From positions 10,747,072 to 10,811,071 of the forward strand of contig OW285189.1 in the NCBI GenBank assembly GCA_935421135.1: 64,000 nt of DNA, written 5' to 3'. Made by a program: the position numbers and the translations under genes. The notes beneath the pieces were generated by a model that was not told the DNA's origin, did no database searches, and was given only the letters and a program-made list of their open reading frames with translations. Below are positions 34,051-49,000 of this stretch, in pieces (the stretch's first letter is position 1; every line of letters begins with the position of its first letter). The stretch comes from Bugulina stolonifera (lineage: Eukaryota; Bryozoa; Gymnolaemata; Cheilostomatida; Bugulidae).

Positions 34051-37000
34051 ATGCGAAGGCCAAGTGATGTGAGTTTTGAAGACTCAGGTCTAGAGGTCAG
34101 TGGTGTGGTAAAAATATCACAACAGCTGGTAGATCAAGTTGAACCGCAGCAGCAGGTGCCATCCAACCAAATAACAGCGTCACAGTCTGAAGAGGAGAAT
34201 GGGTAAGATTTACAAATGTTGACTATATTTAGATCTATATTTGTATTTGAGATAATGTTTTTGTTTCAACAAAGTCCATTTGTAAGCGTTCAAGAACTTG
34301 GTTGCACAACTGTGAAAGTCACTCATTCCAGACTGGGGTTGAACCCAAGGTTATACCCAAATAATTGAATAGCTCAGTGGACAGTCACATTACTCAATAC
34401 AACAGCTTGGTTTCTTTAAAAGCAATGTTTTGCTGGTTAGCAGTGTTGACTTTTTACATAAAATATCTTGTATATTGTTTCCAAGTGACCATCAAATTAT
34501 GCAAAAGCAATAAACTAGTGCTGTGCTGGTGCTGTTTCTTAGCTAGCAGAGAGGCCTTCATTTGTCAGCCCAACACTACAATGAGCCTTTATATAAAAGT
34601 GCTTTATGTTTGCCTTGGAAAATGGTCATAACATTAAGATAGCTGGACACCCTTGAAGCTGAAGGTGTTTATGTATTGTACTGTTTCTATACTATAATTG
34701 ACAGTCTGCTAGAAGCATGTCCCGACAGAGACTTTGTACAAGGCGAAACAAGGAAGAAAAATGGCTGTCGAAACGATGTATTGCAATGTGTGGGGTCTTC
34801 GGTGTCACATGTTCTTGAAACTTTTTTCTACAAGTAAGCATGATGCATTAGTGTAGCCTATTTCTGTACATGTATTGAGTAGTGTCACTGCGTATTTGCA
34901 CCAAATCTGTTTTGAGTAATAATGCTGTGTTGTATTACTGACATGGTGGTTATGTTATGCTTACAGTCTGGGCTATGGTATAGCATCTAGCCCATGGACG
35001 GTGATCCTCTGTTGTTTTTTGGTTTCTGCCCTTTGCGGACTCGGTATGATCAAGTTTGAGGTGAAAGATAGCTCCGCCCCAATATGGATTCCAGCAAAAT
35101 CAAAGGTACTAACTCTGTCATAGAGTCAACAAATGATAATAGACAATTGTAATTTTTACTCTGTTAGTTGCTGTGTGTCTGTACTCCTACATACCTATGT
35201 TTCACGGACTTCAACTGTGTATGTTTGTTAAAGTCGTCATGGCAATTGTTTTGATGCTACTATTGAAACGAACAAGCTATATTTGTACAATAAGATGCCC
35301 GAATTTTTTCAATGTTGCAGAAATCTGAACAAGTTAGTGTTTTTCTACTATACAATTAGTCACCAATAGTTATTCCAATATAAGCTTGATCATTGTATAG
35401 GCCTGTAAAAGAAAACAGCGATTTTCTATAGTAATGGAAATTAAGCTGGAACAAGTGAGGCACATTTAATTGCTACCTGCAATAAAAGTGACAGAAAAAT
35501 TCTACCGCTTGCAGAAGTAATCATGTTCTATTTCCTAATGTACTATGTTCTTGTGAAATGATTTTTTTATTATTTTGTACACCCCTTTGTATGAAAAAGC
35601 TAAAATTATAAAAAAAGCTTGTATAATGTGAGCTGGTGCTCTTCATTTTGTAAGTTACATTTGAATCGGCAACCAACAACGGTCATGTGATCCTGTGTGG
35701 GCAAGAGAACACAACTCTGCAACTTTCTGACTAATTGTTGCTAGCTTGGGTAACGGTGGCTGCATTGAATATGCACATAGATCACATAAACTACATGCAC
35801 AATGTTCTTGAATGTTTCAGGTTCAAGCTAACCAGCTTTGGGCAGAAAAAGAGTTCCCACTTCAAGCAAGATATAATGTATTGCTTATTACAGCTGACAA
35901 TATACTATCACCGGCTGTTTTACAAAAGGTATATATTCTCTTTCTGTTACATATAGATATAGTAACGTCCAGTCATTGTATTATATAGTTTTATCCTTTA
36001 AATTCCATGTGCACAAGGCTTCTATATTCCTATTATGTGATGAGGTAGAGGAAACTTGGTTAAGTGCAGGTGCACTGTTGTACACTATATCGGTAGGCTG
36101 AGGCTCTTGTTTGTCATTACGGCAATTGGTATGGGGGCTACCCAAATAGACAAAAAAAATAGCTTCTGCTGCTTAAATTGTTACAAAGAACAAAGGCTAA
36201 CTCATTTACATCTTCTGCACCCTACTCATCCATAGTAGTCTATTCCAGATGTATGAGCTGGATTCAAAAGTCAAACAGTTAGTGGAGTATAACAATTCTA
36301 AGAGTGACGTGTTCAACTTCAACTGGACAAGTATATGTATACCGTGAGTAGACAACTCTTGTCAACAACCTAGTTTAATAAAAATAAATTACCACTATGA
36401 GCTCTCCAATAATTGCTAATTTTTATAATTTTGTAGTTGCACGTTGTTTCTTTCTTGTCATAATAACTGATTAATATAATGCCTTATGATAGGTATGGAG
36501 ATGGCAATTGTGTATCACGGAGTATCTTGGAGTTGTGGGAATTTGACAAAGAGAAGGTGGAAGAGCTAAGCTCAACTACAGATATAATTGATCATCTGGC
36601 ATCTATAGAGCGTAGTCCAGTGTTTGATGACCCTTTCAATGCTAGTAATTGGTTGGGTGACTTGACCTATAATGTTGAGGGAAAGATTATCAGTGCTAAA
36701 GCAGCAAAGTTGGTTTATGCTGTCAAGGCCACCAGCGGTGACGAGATGAACACAAGGATAGATGTAAGTTGGCTTTCATTTTACTCGCTGTGTGATCATG
36801 CATTTCACTTGGACAACCTACCCCAATGTTAGCTCGTCCAAATAACTACTGTGGTAACTGGTCCTAATGTTAGCTCGTCCACTAATGCATTACATTTGTA
36901 GTTTTCATTGTACAATTATAAAATTAGACTATAACCTCAGAGGAGAGAAGGGTATCATGACTTTGCAGCCACTTAGATTGGCCAAAATTTCAAATCAAAG

Positions 37001-40000
37001 TAACAAGATGGTTGCTCCGGCTAGTTACCTGTGTTTTCGTTTGGCTAAAGCAAACCCGTCTCTAATCTAAATTTCTCGCACCAAAATAGGTTTTGATTCA
37101 AACCTTTCGCCATATGTGTTCAATGGCTCTAGTTGTATTGTTTACATGTGTCTATGTACATGTATGCAGGCTCCAGACTTACTATGGGAAACCAAGTTTA
37201 TTAAACTTGCCCAGCAGTACAATGAAGAAGAGGATAGCGTCTTACAGTCAGTAGATGTTAAAGCAGTTCGAAGGTAAACCTCACTATTTCTCTCATTAAC
37301 ATCAGGTGTGGAAGACAACTCCTACTGGGCCATTTTGAGTATCGATATACTATATTCTAAAGTAGCACTTTGGTGCTTGCTTACTTACTGGATTGATTAC
37401 AGTCTCATCAGCTGTCTTGTCCACTCTGATTCACTACTTGTTGACAGGCTACTTGTTGAATATGAGATAAGAGTTTGTGAGTTGATTTTCATGAAAAGAA
37501 ATTAGGCATACTTATCGCAGGATGTGTGAGAAACTAGTTTAGAGATAATTGAGGTACTGAGGCTAAATTCAACCACATGTTATCTGTTTGCCAGCATAGT
37601 ACTGTTTATTATCATCTCTAATGTCTAAACTTATTATTATAACACACGTCATAACAGTTCAATTGCAAATACAGAATGTTATGGTATTACTACATGTACG
37701 ATGTCATGGTATTACTACATGTACGATGTCATGGTATTACTACATGTACAATGTCATGGTATTACTACATGTACAATGTCATGGTATTACTACATGTACA
37801 ATGTCATGGTATTACTACTTGTACAACGTTATGGTATTACTACATGTACAACGTTATGGTATTACTACATGTACAATGTTATGGTATTACTACATGTACA
37901 ACGTTATGGTATTACTACATGTACAATGTTATGGTATTACTACATGTACAATGTTATGGTATTACTACATGTACAACGTTATGGTATTACTACATGTACA
38001 ATGTTATGGTATTAATACATGTACGATGTCATGGTATTACTACATGTACAATGTTATGGTATTACTACATGTACAATGTCATAGTATTACTACTTGTACA
38101 ACGTTATGGTATTACTACATGTACGATGTCATGGTATTACTACATGTACAACGTTATGGTATTACTACATGTACGATGTCATGGTATTACTACATGTACG
38201 ATGTCATGGTATTACTACATGTACAATGTCATGGTATTACTACATGTACGATGTCATGGTATTACTACATGTACAATGTCATGGTATTACTACATGTACG
38301 ATGTCATGGTATTACTACATGTACAATGTCATGGTATTACTACATGTACAATGTCATGGTATTACTACATGTACAATGTCATGGTATTACTACATGTACG
38401 ATGTCATGGTATTACTACATGTACAATGTCATGGTATTACTACATGTACAATGTCATGGTATTACTACATGTACAATGTCATGGTATTACTACTTGTACA
38501 ACGTTATGGTATTACTACATGTACAATGTTATGGTATTACTACATGTACAACGTTATGGTATTACTACATGTACAATGTTATGGTATTACTACATGTACA
38601 ATGTTATGGTATTACTACATGTACAACGTTATGGTATTACTACATGTACAATGTTATGGTATTAATACACGTACGATGTCATGGTATTACTACATGTACA
38701 ATGTTATGGTATTACTACATGTACAATGTCATAGTATTACTACTTGTACAACGTTATGGTATTACTACATGTACGATGTCATGGTATTACTACATGTACA
38801 ACGTTATGGTATTACTACATGTACATGTACAATGTTGCAGTACTACTGTATTACTACAGCTTCCGTGATGAATCTGACCAATCATTTCAAGCCGATGTGA
38901 TGCTACTAGCCGCTGGTATTGTCATCATCATATGTTATGTGGCCATAGTCATGGGAAAGTTCAATGAAGTGGAACATAAGGTATGTGTGGCACATAATAT
39001 GAGGGAGTTACCTTCTCTTGAAAAATTAGTTAAAGTTATTTAGTAAAAAACATTTGGTATTGTGTAATCCATATTGCTGTTCACCAGGCAATCAAAGATT
39101 CAGTTTGTAAAATAATGTCAAACTATGTTTATGGTCTACTCATCTCTTGCTATGCTAACTGCATACACTTCATTGTTCACTGTACATATTCGCTCTTTGC
39201 AGGTCTACTTGGCTCTTGTTGGTGTTTTCGGAATTGGACTCGCTATTTTAGTATCGTATGGTTTAGCATCTGCTATTGGTCAATTTTATGGACCAATCCA
39301 CCCAATCCTACCATTCCTTTTACTTGGTAAGTGCTTGATGCTTATCAATCAGTAAATAATTACTTCTCCACACTACATTATTTCTAACCTCCATGGTATA
39401 CTAGAAGGTTTAATAACTGAGATAACCAAGCAATTGTTTCTATACAGAGATACCATTTAAAGTTTGCACTATCAGAAATGCCAAAAGGGAAAGATTTGGA
39501 ATTTTTATGGAATGTGGTATGGGTTATAGTACTTTGGAGGTCATGTTACTGAATTCACAATACTCTTATTCTGGCAATTTAGGACAAATCAGTCTGTTCA
39601 TTCTCTCTCTCCAGGTCTGGGTGTAGATGATATGTTTGTGATCATCGAAGCCTGGAATAATCTGTCTGCTGCTGAGAAACAGAAACCGCTGCCAGAGAAA
39701 GTAGCACTGACCATGAAACATGCTGGAGTATCCATTACTGTTACTTCTGTTACTGACTTTGTAGCATTTGCTATTGGTGCCTCTACGGTATGTTAACACA
39801 CAGTTAGCAATTCATTTCAACTTTTATTTGAATTTTTCGTCTTTGCCAGTGATGTATGCGAGTATATCTCATTTGAGTGATCCCATTTATTTGAGGACTA
39901 TAAATAGTAATAGGTTGTTATACACTAACACTCAGTCTAACATGCAGTAAGATTTATTTGTGGTAGATCATATCCAATTTGATTCCCTAACTAGCAATAT

Positions 40001-43000
40001 CTACATGGATCTTTTGAGTGGGTAAATTTTTCCTTTGGTAGTTTAAAATCTACAATATCAGTTTGCATAATATCTGATATACAAGCGATTAGTCTAGGCT
40101 TACGTACATGTACTTGCATGTGTAACAATAAGGTATATCCATACAGCACACTTCCTATATTTTCTGTATATGATTAGTGCATACACTACATTATCAAATG
40201 TTTTGTAGGCACTTCCAGCTCTAAAATCTTTCTGTGTGTATGCGGCTCTGGGAATAATGTTCCTATTTATTATGCAATCTACATTCTTTGTGGCCTGGTT
40301 GACCATTGACCAACGACGGCAGGACGCTAACAGAGATGCCTGCTGTATATGGATCAAATACTATAACTTTGTACCAAATGACTGCAGCCAATTCCAGTTC
40401 TTACCATTTGCACTTAGAAAATACATAGCCCCATCTCTGGTCTCAACTCCAATCAAGGTGAGTTCAGTCACTATTGACATGTATTCTATATTCTAGGAGT
40501 TGAAAGATAGTGGAAGCTATGAAGCCTATCCCTTAGTGAGAGGCAAATAACAATACACACTTCCTCAAGAACTCTAGCTAGTTCAAGGGAAATGGATAAA
40601 TGTGCGATTGTAGTCAATCAGATAAGCTTTGTTGGTTTCTCAATCTAATCCTAAAGGAAAACATGACTATATCCAATTTACTGGGATTACTATTTCTAGG
40701 CAGATTTCTTATCATTGCTTCCACTACCTTTCATTGATTAATGGCATAAAGGTGTATGTTATAACAAATTATGCATATACATAGAAGTTGCTCCCTCTCA
40801 ATAAATCTTTAGAGGATTTGAGAAGGCAATTCCAAATTGGTTTAATTATTTATGTCTGTACTAGTAGATGCTGATGTGCGAACATTGTTTTGTAGATAGT
40901 AGTTATGCTTATGTTCATTGAGCAAGCTTACAATACTTTTGGTTTCTTGAATTTGTCAGGGGCAGTAGTGGAGGAATTTGTTTAGCCTGAGTTCTTTGTT
41001 TGTAGTTGTGGTTTGGGGAAAGGGCGGTCAAATTTTTTCATTCCTACACCGAACTCTTCAAGTCTTTCAATCCAATACCTCCCCTCTTAGCAGATAACTA
41101 ATAGGAGACTTATTATAATGCAAACCTATAAACATTTACCTATCAAAATCGTTCCGAAATAGTTTTTTAAAAATTATGCAATATTAAACTCTAGGATTAG
41201 TTTATATGGCCATATCGGATTTTATAGCCTATACTAGGGAAAAGATAGCCTATAAGGGAAAGACAGGTAATATGTCATACAATTTATTATAATGACAATT
41301 TTCTTGTAAAACTCGGACATTTATATAGTTTTGATATAAACAATCATTTTAGTATTTTTCTTCCATTATGTACATGTAAATTCGATATCGAATTAAAAAC
41401 ATAGTAGGGCAGGCATTCTCTAATAATGTCATATAAATTAAAAATTGAAGTTTAAAAATATTTGAAATCAAAAAATTAAGATGGCAATGTGAAATTCCGC
41501 ATACATTTCATATTGAACAATAAAATTTCATCTAACAGTCTGATGTCTAAGGAAGAAGTTGAGCACCTTGAAGTGTAATAGCAATCAATATTTTGGTGTT
41601 GGCTATATTGGGGATTCAATGTTAATCATCGTCACAGAAGCACTTGCAGCAGTCGAAAAAACTTTCACAACAATTACAATCGCAATCGTCACAGGCGTCA
41701 CTCCCTCCCCAGTCACAGACGTCGTCGTTTGTTGACCTAGATCCATTGGCTTTCTTATGTACTCGCCTTGCTTTCTTTGCTTTGGCAATATTACATGAAG
41801 AGCTACATGCGCAGCTGTGGATCTGGCAGTAACATGTAGTACACTTACATTTCAAGGTTGGACAACTGTCACATGTACATGTTCCTATACTTGGTGTACT
41901 GGTTGGTTGTTGAGTTATTACTGTGAGGCTATCCGACTCGTTAGTTTTGGGTGTCAACTCGATTTCTGTAAATTAGGAGAGAATAATTATTTCATATTTC
42001 TAAACACAGTGGGAGGTAAAACAGTGTGCTGTATGTATCCACCCATCAATGTAATCTAAATATCACATAATGTGGTAGTGCTGGATAAAACCCCAATAGA
42101 AACAACTTGTCGGCCCAATACACTATTGTGTAGCAATCTAAGGATTCTTTCATTGGTGGACCAAGAGTGGATAGGCAAATTTTCCCTTCCACTAATCATT
42201 ACCATTTCCCGTGATGCAATACTTGTGTTTTGTTCCTGTGAAATAAATATGAGAAGAATTATTTGAAGTTTACTGTTCCTCTCTTCCTATCACCACTAAA
42301 GTGAATGTAATAACAGCGCAGTGATCTGAAGTACCTCAAGGAAAAGTATCGTCAGCTCCTCGGATGTTCCCATTTAACATTTAAAACAAAAATGATGAGC
42401 TTCAATATACCACCGAGTCACTGTACAAAATAACAACTGCATGTATAATACAACTGCATCATCATCATCACTCCGTATACTTATGCATGTACATGTAGAC
42501 ATAATACTTACAGTAGGTCATCAATCATTATATATACATGTACACCGTATGTGCACCTATTGTATATATATGTAGGTGTACACATATGTGTCTACACAAG
42601 TCGTATACTTATACATATAAGGTGTGTGTTTATATTATGACTTACCTGATACATCTGCTGTGTTAGTCGTAGACATATGTACTCCTTCTACAGACGCCAT
42701 TTTAAACGATAAATCACCTTAAAGTCTCTTAGTCCAATAAATGCCTCTATTGCACTCCACCTGACTGTGTACCAAGTATATCAAATAGTGTCAACAAGTA
42801 GTGTTTCTCCTACTAGCTCCAAGCTCCCAGCCAGTACCCTCACTCACACTCTAGTTATTAGTCAATAACAGTGTACAGTGACTTACTACTACTACTGCTA
42901 CTACTGTAGTACTGTTGTTGTAGTGACTGTGTAGTCAAATAACTGATTCATCAGTATAGTGTGAATAGCTGAGTTCCATTGAGTTTTATTGTGTTGTTTT

Positions 43001-46000
43001 TCCTCATTCAATTCAATGCATATATAATATAATTCTATGACATAATATGCCTACATGACTGTACATGTTGTGTATGATAATATTGTTGATAATATATTAT
43101 TGACACATACTTCAATAGTGGAATGGACTGACAATGGGAACTAATGTATATCATGGTGTAAGAAAAAACATGTTGTTCAAGTGTGTATTACAAAGTATTG
43201 ACATAGCAGTTCTCAGGGCTTCTGAGTGCCCTATACAAAAACAATTACTTCCCATATTGTACAGACGACTCCCTCAGTTTTCCCTGGTTTAACATAGTTT
43301 TTGGCACTTCAAAATAACCTTCCCTTACATACAATGTATTATAACTAAATTTCTGATTAGTTATTCAGCTGGTTGCATATTGCTTATTAGTATAACATGA
43401 ATAATGTGGACAGAATATAGATGTGATAATACATGTATGTAGTGTGTAATGCAAAACTGATCTGGTACTTTTTGCAGGTGCTCGTATTCATATTGGTGCT
43501 GTGTGTGTTATAAATGTGAATAGCTCTTCCCTGTAATGTGACATTTTATTGCAGGTACTTGTACTCACATTGGTGCTGTGTATGTTAGGAGTTAGTAGTT
43601 ACGGTGCCTACTTACTAAAGACGGACTCGGACCTTGCCTGGTTCTTACCTACTGACTCTTATCTTACCAAATTTCTCCAGAGATACGAGACGTCTTTTGG
43701 GGATGGAATGATTTCCAGTCTCTATATAGGTAGATATATCAAAACGATACATAAAATTCTATCCTTTATATGCATATACATGTAGGTAGATATATCATAA
43801 GGATACATAACATGCTATCCTTTATATAGGTAGATATACATGTACATGTATCATAGGGATACATGTGGTTTGAGATGTTTGTTTCTGTTTACAGGAAACT
43901 GAATTGTCTAAGTATGTTAAATTGATCTGAAGTTTTGTACTGCCTTCATAGTATATAGGAGTATATGCGGTATCCAATTAAAACGTGTTCCAAATTCTTG
44001 GGTGTGCAGGTAACATCTCCTACTACAATGACACTGATAGACTGGAGGCTATGGTGAGTGACTTGGAGTCTAGTAACTATTTAGAGGATGGGTCTATGAT
44101 TAACTGGCACAGAGGCTATATCAAATGGTTGGACACAGACGAGGCCAACAATGTGGCATATTATGGGTTGGATCTTCCCTGGATGTATAACTCACGTAAG
44201 AACTGTTTACGGTTCTCATGTATTTTTAGTGTAATTGACTATCTTCATGTTATCAATTCTGATTGGATGAATCTTTATGTATGCAAGCATTTCCACATGA
44301 TCCTATAAAAAACCTGTACTTCCCTTCCCACCTGTTCTTCTGCACATGTGATAGAACTGTGGCATATAATGTTCGTTGCATAACGCAAGTGTTTTATATT
44401 TTATTCAATAGTTGTTCACCTATTGTTTCAGTACTTTCTGTCTAATTTTGGAGTTATCTATCCATGTATATTGAATTTTATACAGCCCACTACCCCTATG
44501 CTGAGCAAGATTACTTCACTCTACTAAATGCATATGTTGGAAAGTACGAGAGGCAATATTACCCCCTCCTTAAATGGAATGATTCGGACCCAAGATCTCC
44601 TCGGAGATTGGAGGTAGAAATGTAGTACTTTCCTGTCTATCTGTTTGTTAATTATAAATTTGTATCTTTTGTTTTTCCTTCACGTTGATTACCCGAATAT
44701 GAAACCAACTAGTAATAGAATTTATCTTCCCAATTCTATTAGAGTATCGATTAGAATGGCCATCTTCAGAACCCTATCCATTCAAAACAAGCGATATCAT
44801 AGCAAATTGAAATTTATACCATCCCCAAGTATCGACAATGTAGATTATTGAATAGATCATGAATGCGTATCTGTATACATTAATTCTATACTCTTACAAG
44901 TGTTTGGTGTTTGGAACCAACTAGCCCTTTAGTCTTGTACTACACCTATGAGAAGCCATGACTCTGAATGTACAATGTATCAATATTTCAGGCGTCTCAG
45001 ATAACGTTTATATTAAAGTCTCTGGGCTCCACTGAAGAGGAAGTAAACTGTTTAACATTCCTAGAAAACCTTACAGAGACTCATTATGGTAAAGATGCAT
45101 TTGTCTGGAGTCCAGGATTCAGAAACTGGGAGACGAACAGGGTTATAGGTAATTGATTAGCCCATTGCTTGTGTCGGTCATTCATACTGGTCACTCATAT
45201 CAGCCATTCACACTGTTCACTTGTATCGGTTACTTGTTTTAGTCACTCATATGAATGTTTTTATGAATACTTTACTCATATTAGTGTGTGTATATATACA
45301 TCGTTTTTTTTTTCGTCAGAGGCGTGTTTTCTCCTCATAATTTTTTTATCAATTGAACTATAATTGCTGCCATATTCCTGATGTATCAATGGTTTTTTGT
45401 TGAAACTTTATCTTTAGCATTTTTTTTCTGCACATGAAGTAGTATCTACATAATATTATGATGTTTCCGTGTGAAGGGTATACGTGAAACTAACCATCTA
45501 ATCAACTCAGTATAAAATTTGTATTGCTATGACTGCAAATTTCTATTTGTAGGAAATGAGTTATATACAAATCTGGGTTTAGCGTTTGCAGCAGTATTTG
45601 TTGTAACTCTGTTACTGGTAGCGAACTTATGGGTGTGTCTGCTGGTGTGCCTCAGTGTCATCATAACTCTGGTAAGTTCTAAGGCTAGGCAAGTTTTATC
45701 TCTTTAAGTAGGAGTATTTCACCTAATAGATTCAGGGTTGGACTACTCCGAAGATCATCTTGCAAGTAGAGATAAGAACACTAGAGCAGGATGTTATATG
45801 CTGTCTGTATGCTGCAACACAGTGCAGTTATATCAGCTGGGTTCAACTCTCCTTTTTTTATTAATATATTATATAACAATAATATACCGTACATACAGTA
45901 TGTGTTTACTCGTGTAACTATATATTCATTGGTTGTGTTTGATCATATCAGCATGCACTAAAATAATAGACGTGTCACTGAGCTATTTTACGAAGTCTAT

Positions 46001-49000
46001 AGTACGCTATGGTTCATCGACAAATAGCTGATTAGATTTTTTCGAGCCAAATAATCACAGATGGTGACATGATCTATGTCAATACTGTCGAGTCTCTTCC
46101 CCCTTACTCATTGAATATGTTAGTACTTCTTACTGAATACAGGTTAACGTATGTGGAATGATGCACTTCTGGAATCTCACCATAGACACACTGACCTCTA
46201 TCCTACTCATCCTCTCTATGGGATTGGCAATAGACTACTCCGCCCATATCGGCCACACCTTCATGACCCTTGCTGGCTCACGAGACGGTAAGCAGTATTT
46301 ATATCTATGTAAAGTACTGTCTTATTTATACATGTGTCTATGTGTAATACATCCATGGTATGTACTGCTGTTGCTGTAGTTATCCCACCCTGTGCAGACC
46401 TTTCAATTGATCAAGGATTCTTTATTTCTTCAAATGGATATACACATATTTTTGTTCCTCAAAATGATTTGTTACCTGTAACCATTCTATTGGTATGCGG
46501 AGTGGTTTTCGTCACCTTTCACCTGACTGAACAAGCTAACGCAAAGAGATATAATACATGTAAATGCATATCTTCGTAATATCTAATATACACGACTCTT
46601 TTACAGTCTTTTTACAGTTTGGCGAAATGTACATACTCGTACATGTTGTATAACCTGCATTTCGTTCAGATTCATTTTTTGTTATTTCCTGTCTGCTTAG
46701 TCCGCTAGTGCATGTTGAATGTTTGAGTCTTCAAATCAAGTATAATAACATTGTTTATTCTAAGGTGCCAAATGCCGAGATGGTAATAATAACATAACAT
46801 GTAGTGCCAACAGCATCTAATATGCCTTCATAAGCATTGCACGTCAAACAGAGGTTACCGGACAGACGTCTTTGACGTCGATGAGATTAAATAATTTTTT
46901 TTTATCTGTCATTTCTTGGCCACCAAAATTTTAGTTTTTGTTATGAGAATACCTCTGTTTGACCTGTAGTACTTGTAGTTTACTTTGAAGGAAAGCATTT
47001 GTGTTGTACCCGAATGCTGATTTACCAAAATCACCTGTCGAAACGTCTCAAGAAAATGTTTTATGAACCTGAAAGATAAGCCTGTCTTGCCACCACGCTA
47101 GTTGTATATTTCATATTAGTTGATCACATCATAACTCAGTCAGTTGATTAGCAGCTGCTTGGGACCAACATAAATGCTTCTGGTCCATAACATCAAACGC
47201 ATTTGTTTAAAAGGACAGTCCGCACAATTTCCTCATTGGAAGTGTTGCTGTATATGTAGTCCTTTTAAATACATGAGTGTGCGCCACCGGCACTGTTATA
47301 ATTATAGACCCACCTCAGCTCGTAAATTTAGGTCTTACTCGCCATGGTGACATTGGTTTTCTATAAATGTTAAGAAATTAGTGATTATCTGCAGCTTTTG
47401 TGGTGTGGGTGGTTACCTGCAGTAAATAATATTGCTTTCCCCTTTGCCCTTAGTGCCAAATTGTCATAGTTATTGCTTATCTGTAGTATCTTATCAAGGA
47501 GTTATAAGTAATAGGAATAGAAACAGAGCAGTAACGTGTTTGTCTCGGCTGGGAGTTGTCACAAAACAACATCATAAAACGGAAGACTAGGACATCTGCC
47601 GTAGTTGTACCACTTAAATTTTGTTTTAATATTTAAAGCTAACAACAGAGATTAGCTGAGATTGGTAACGGAATATTCAACTATTGCAAGATTATCCTAA
47701 ATATTTTTTTGCAGATGGACTTTTATTAGGTTGTTTCTTTGTACATAGAAATTATAAGGCCTAGTGTTGATATGCATGTATATCATTATATTTTATTTAA
47801 TAATAATTAGGTGTCATTCAGGAATCAGTCTCAGCTAACTTGGAATTTGATCCTATCTTAAACCTTAGCATTGTTTTTTTAATATTTTAAAATCTCTGGT
47901 TATTTTATTGCTGCTCCTACTACTACAATTTCTTAGATTTGATTTTAGCTATTTTGAAGTTTTCCTAACTTCTTAGTGATATGGAATGGTGCAGCTATGG
48001 CTTGTTTCTGTGAATTGTGATTCAATTGAACCTAATATAGCCTTTCCCTTTGACTATTTGATTTGTGAGGATAACCAAATATCAAACCCTTATTCTATCA
48101 GTATATCAACCAAATCTGTTGTTTAATAATGTAATTTTCTGCTGGTGCAAAGACGCACACACCCTTTCATCATTGTTGCTTTGATTATATTATTTTGCTT
48201 TGCACTTTGATAACTGGCTGTTCGTAGTAGTTGGTATTAATACTGATCATCTGGCTATGGGCATGTACTGTAGTTCTTCAAGTATCTGCCATTATGAGCA
48301 CTCGCAAGTTTTTGATCGTAATGCTCATTTGTTGGCTCTCAGTTGGTTTCTAATTGAGAGGGAACAACTCTCTATTATAATCAATAGCTTGAGTGCTCAT
48401 GATATTAATTTGTTAGTCAATTGCACATAAGACAACGTCATAATTCTTTATATTCTATGCAGATTTGGTATTTCTCAAGTTGTGTATTATTTATTTCTAG
48501 CATTTACGAAGTCGTTACCAGCATCTACACACTTATGTTTTTAGTATACATGTACATGTATATTTGTCTTGTTTGTACGTTATAGCTATACATACACCTT
48601 GTTTCTTTTTCAATATTAAACACATTATCTGTTTTCAATAGAAAGAGCAAAGATCACAGTAGCGACAATGGGATCGGCTGTCATCAATGGTGGTTTCAGT
48701 ACATTCCTCGCTTTCATTCTACTCGCTACGTCTAATTCCTATGTCTTCATCACCTTCTTTAAGGTAGGCTATTAGCTTATGCTTGCCTGAACTATATTTT
48801 CATGGCAAAGCATCATAATTTAGTAAATACTTTATGAACATCAAAATTTGCTAGCACTGCATAATATGCAATATCTTCATCTTACTCATCTTTTTAGATT
48901 TACTAATCATAATTGTTCATTATGGGGAGATAACTTTAGGTCTGCTTAATGCGGACCTTGCAATGTCAACAATGTTGTTTTAAGGTTATTCACTCCCGCT

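Noticed and set aside
37678..38832. Regular short repeats that could suggest a CRISPR array
   Set aside because: The units are contiguous with no unique spacers, and the DNA is from an animal genome.
38840..38860. Alternative acceptor GTTGCAG at 38840 for PTCHD exon 8
   Set aside because: Joining there meets a TGA within ten codons; the acceptor ending at 38859 keeps the frame and the family phrase SFRDESDQSF.
37621..38900. Long + strand reading frames of 415, 329 and 268 codons
   Set aside because: They are produced by the stop-free 25-base tandem repeat, which reads identically in all frames, inside an intron of the Patched-domain gene.
41622..42700. Possibility that the Cys-rich frame is an exon of the Patched-domain gene
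   Set aside because: It is on the opposite strand, and exons 11 and 12 of that gene join cleanly around it.
46334..46579. 81-codon + strand frame after PTCHD exon 17
   Set aside because: It lies within intron 17, and the next homologous exon (48642) joins exon 17 in frame without it.
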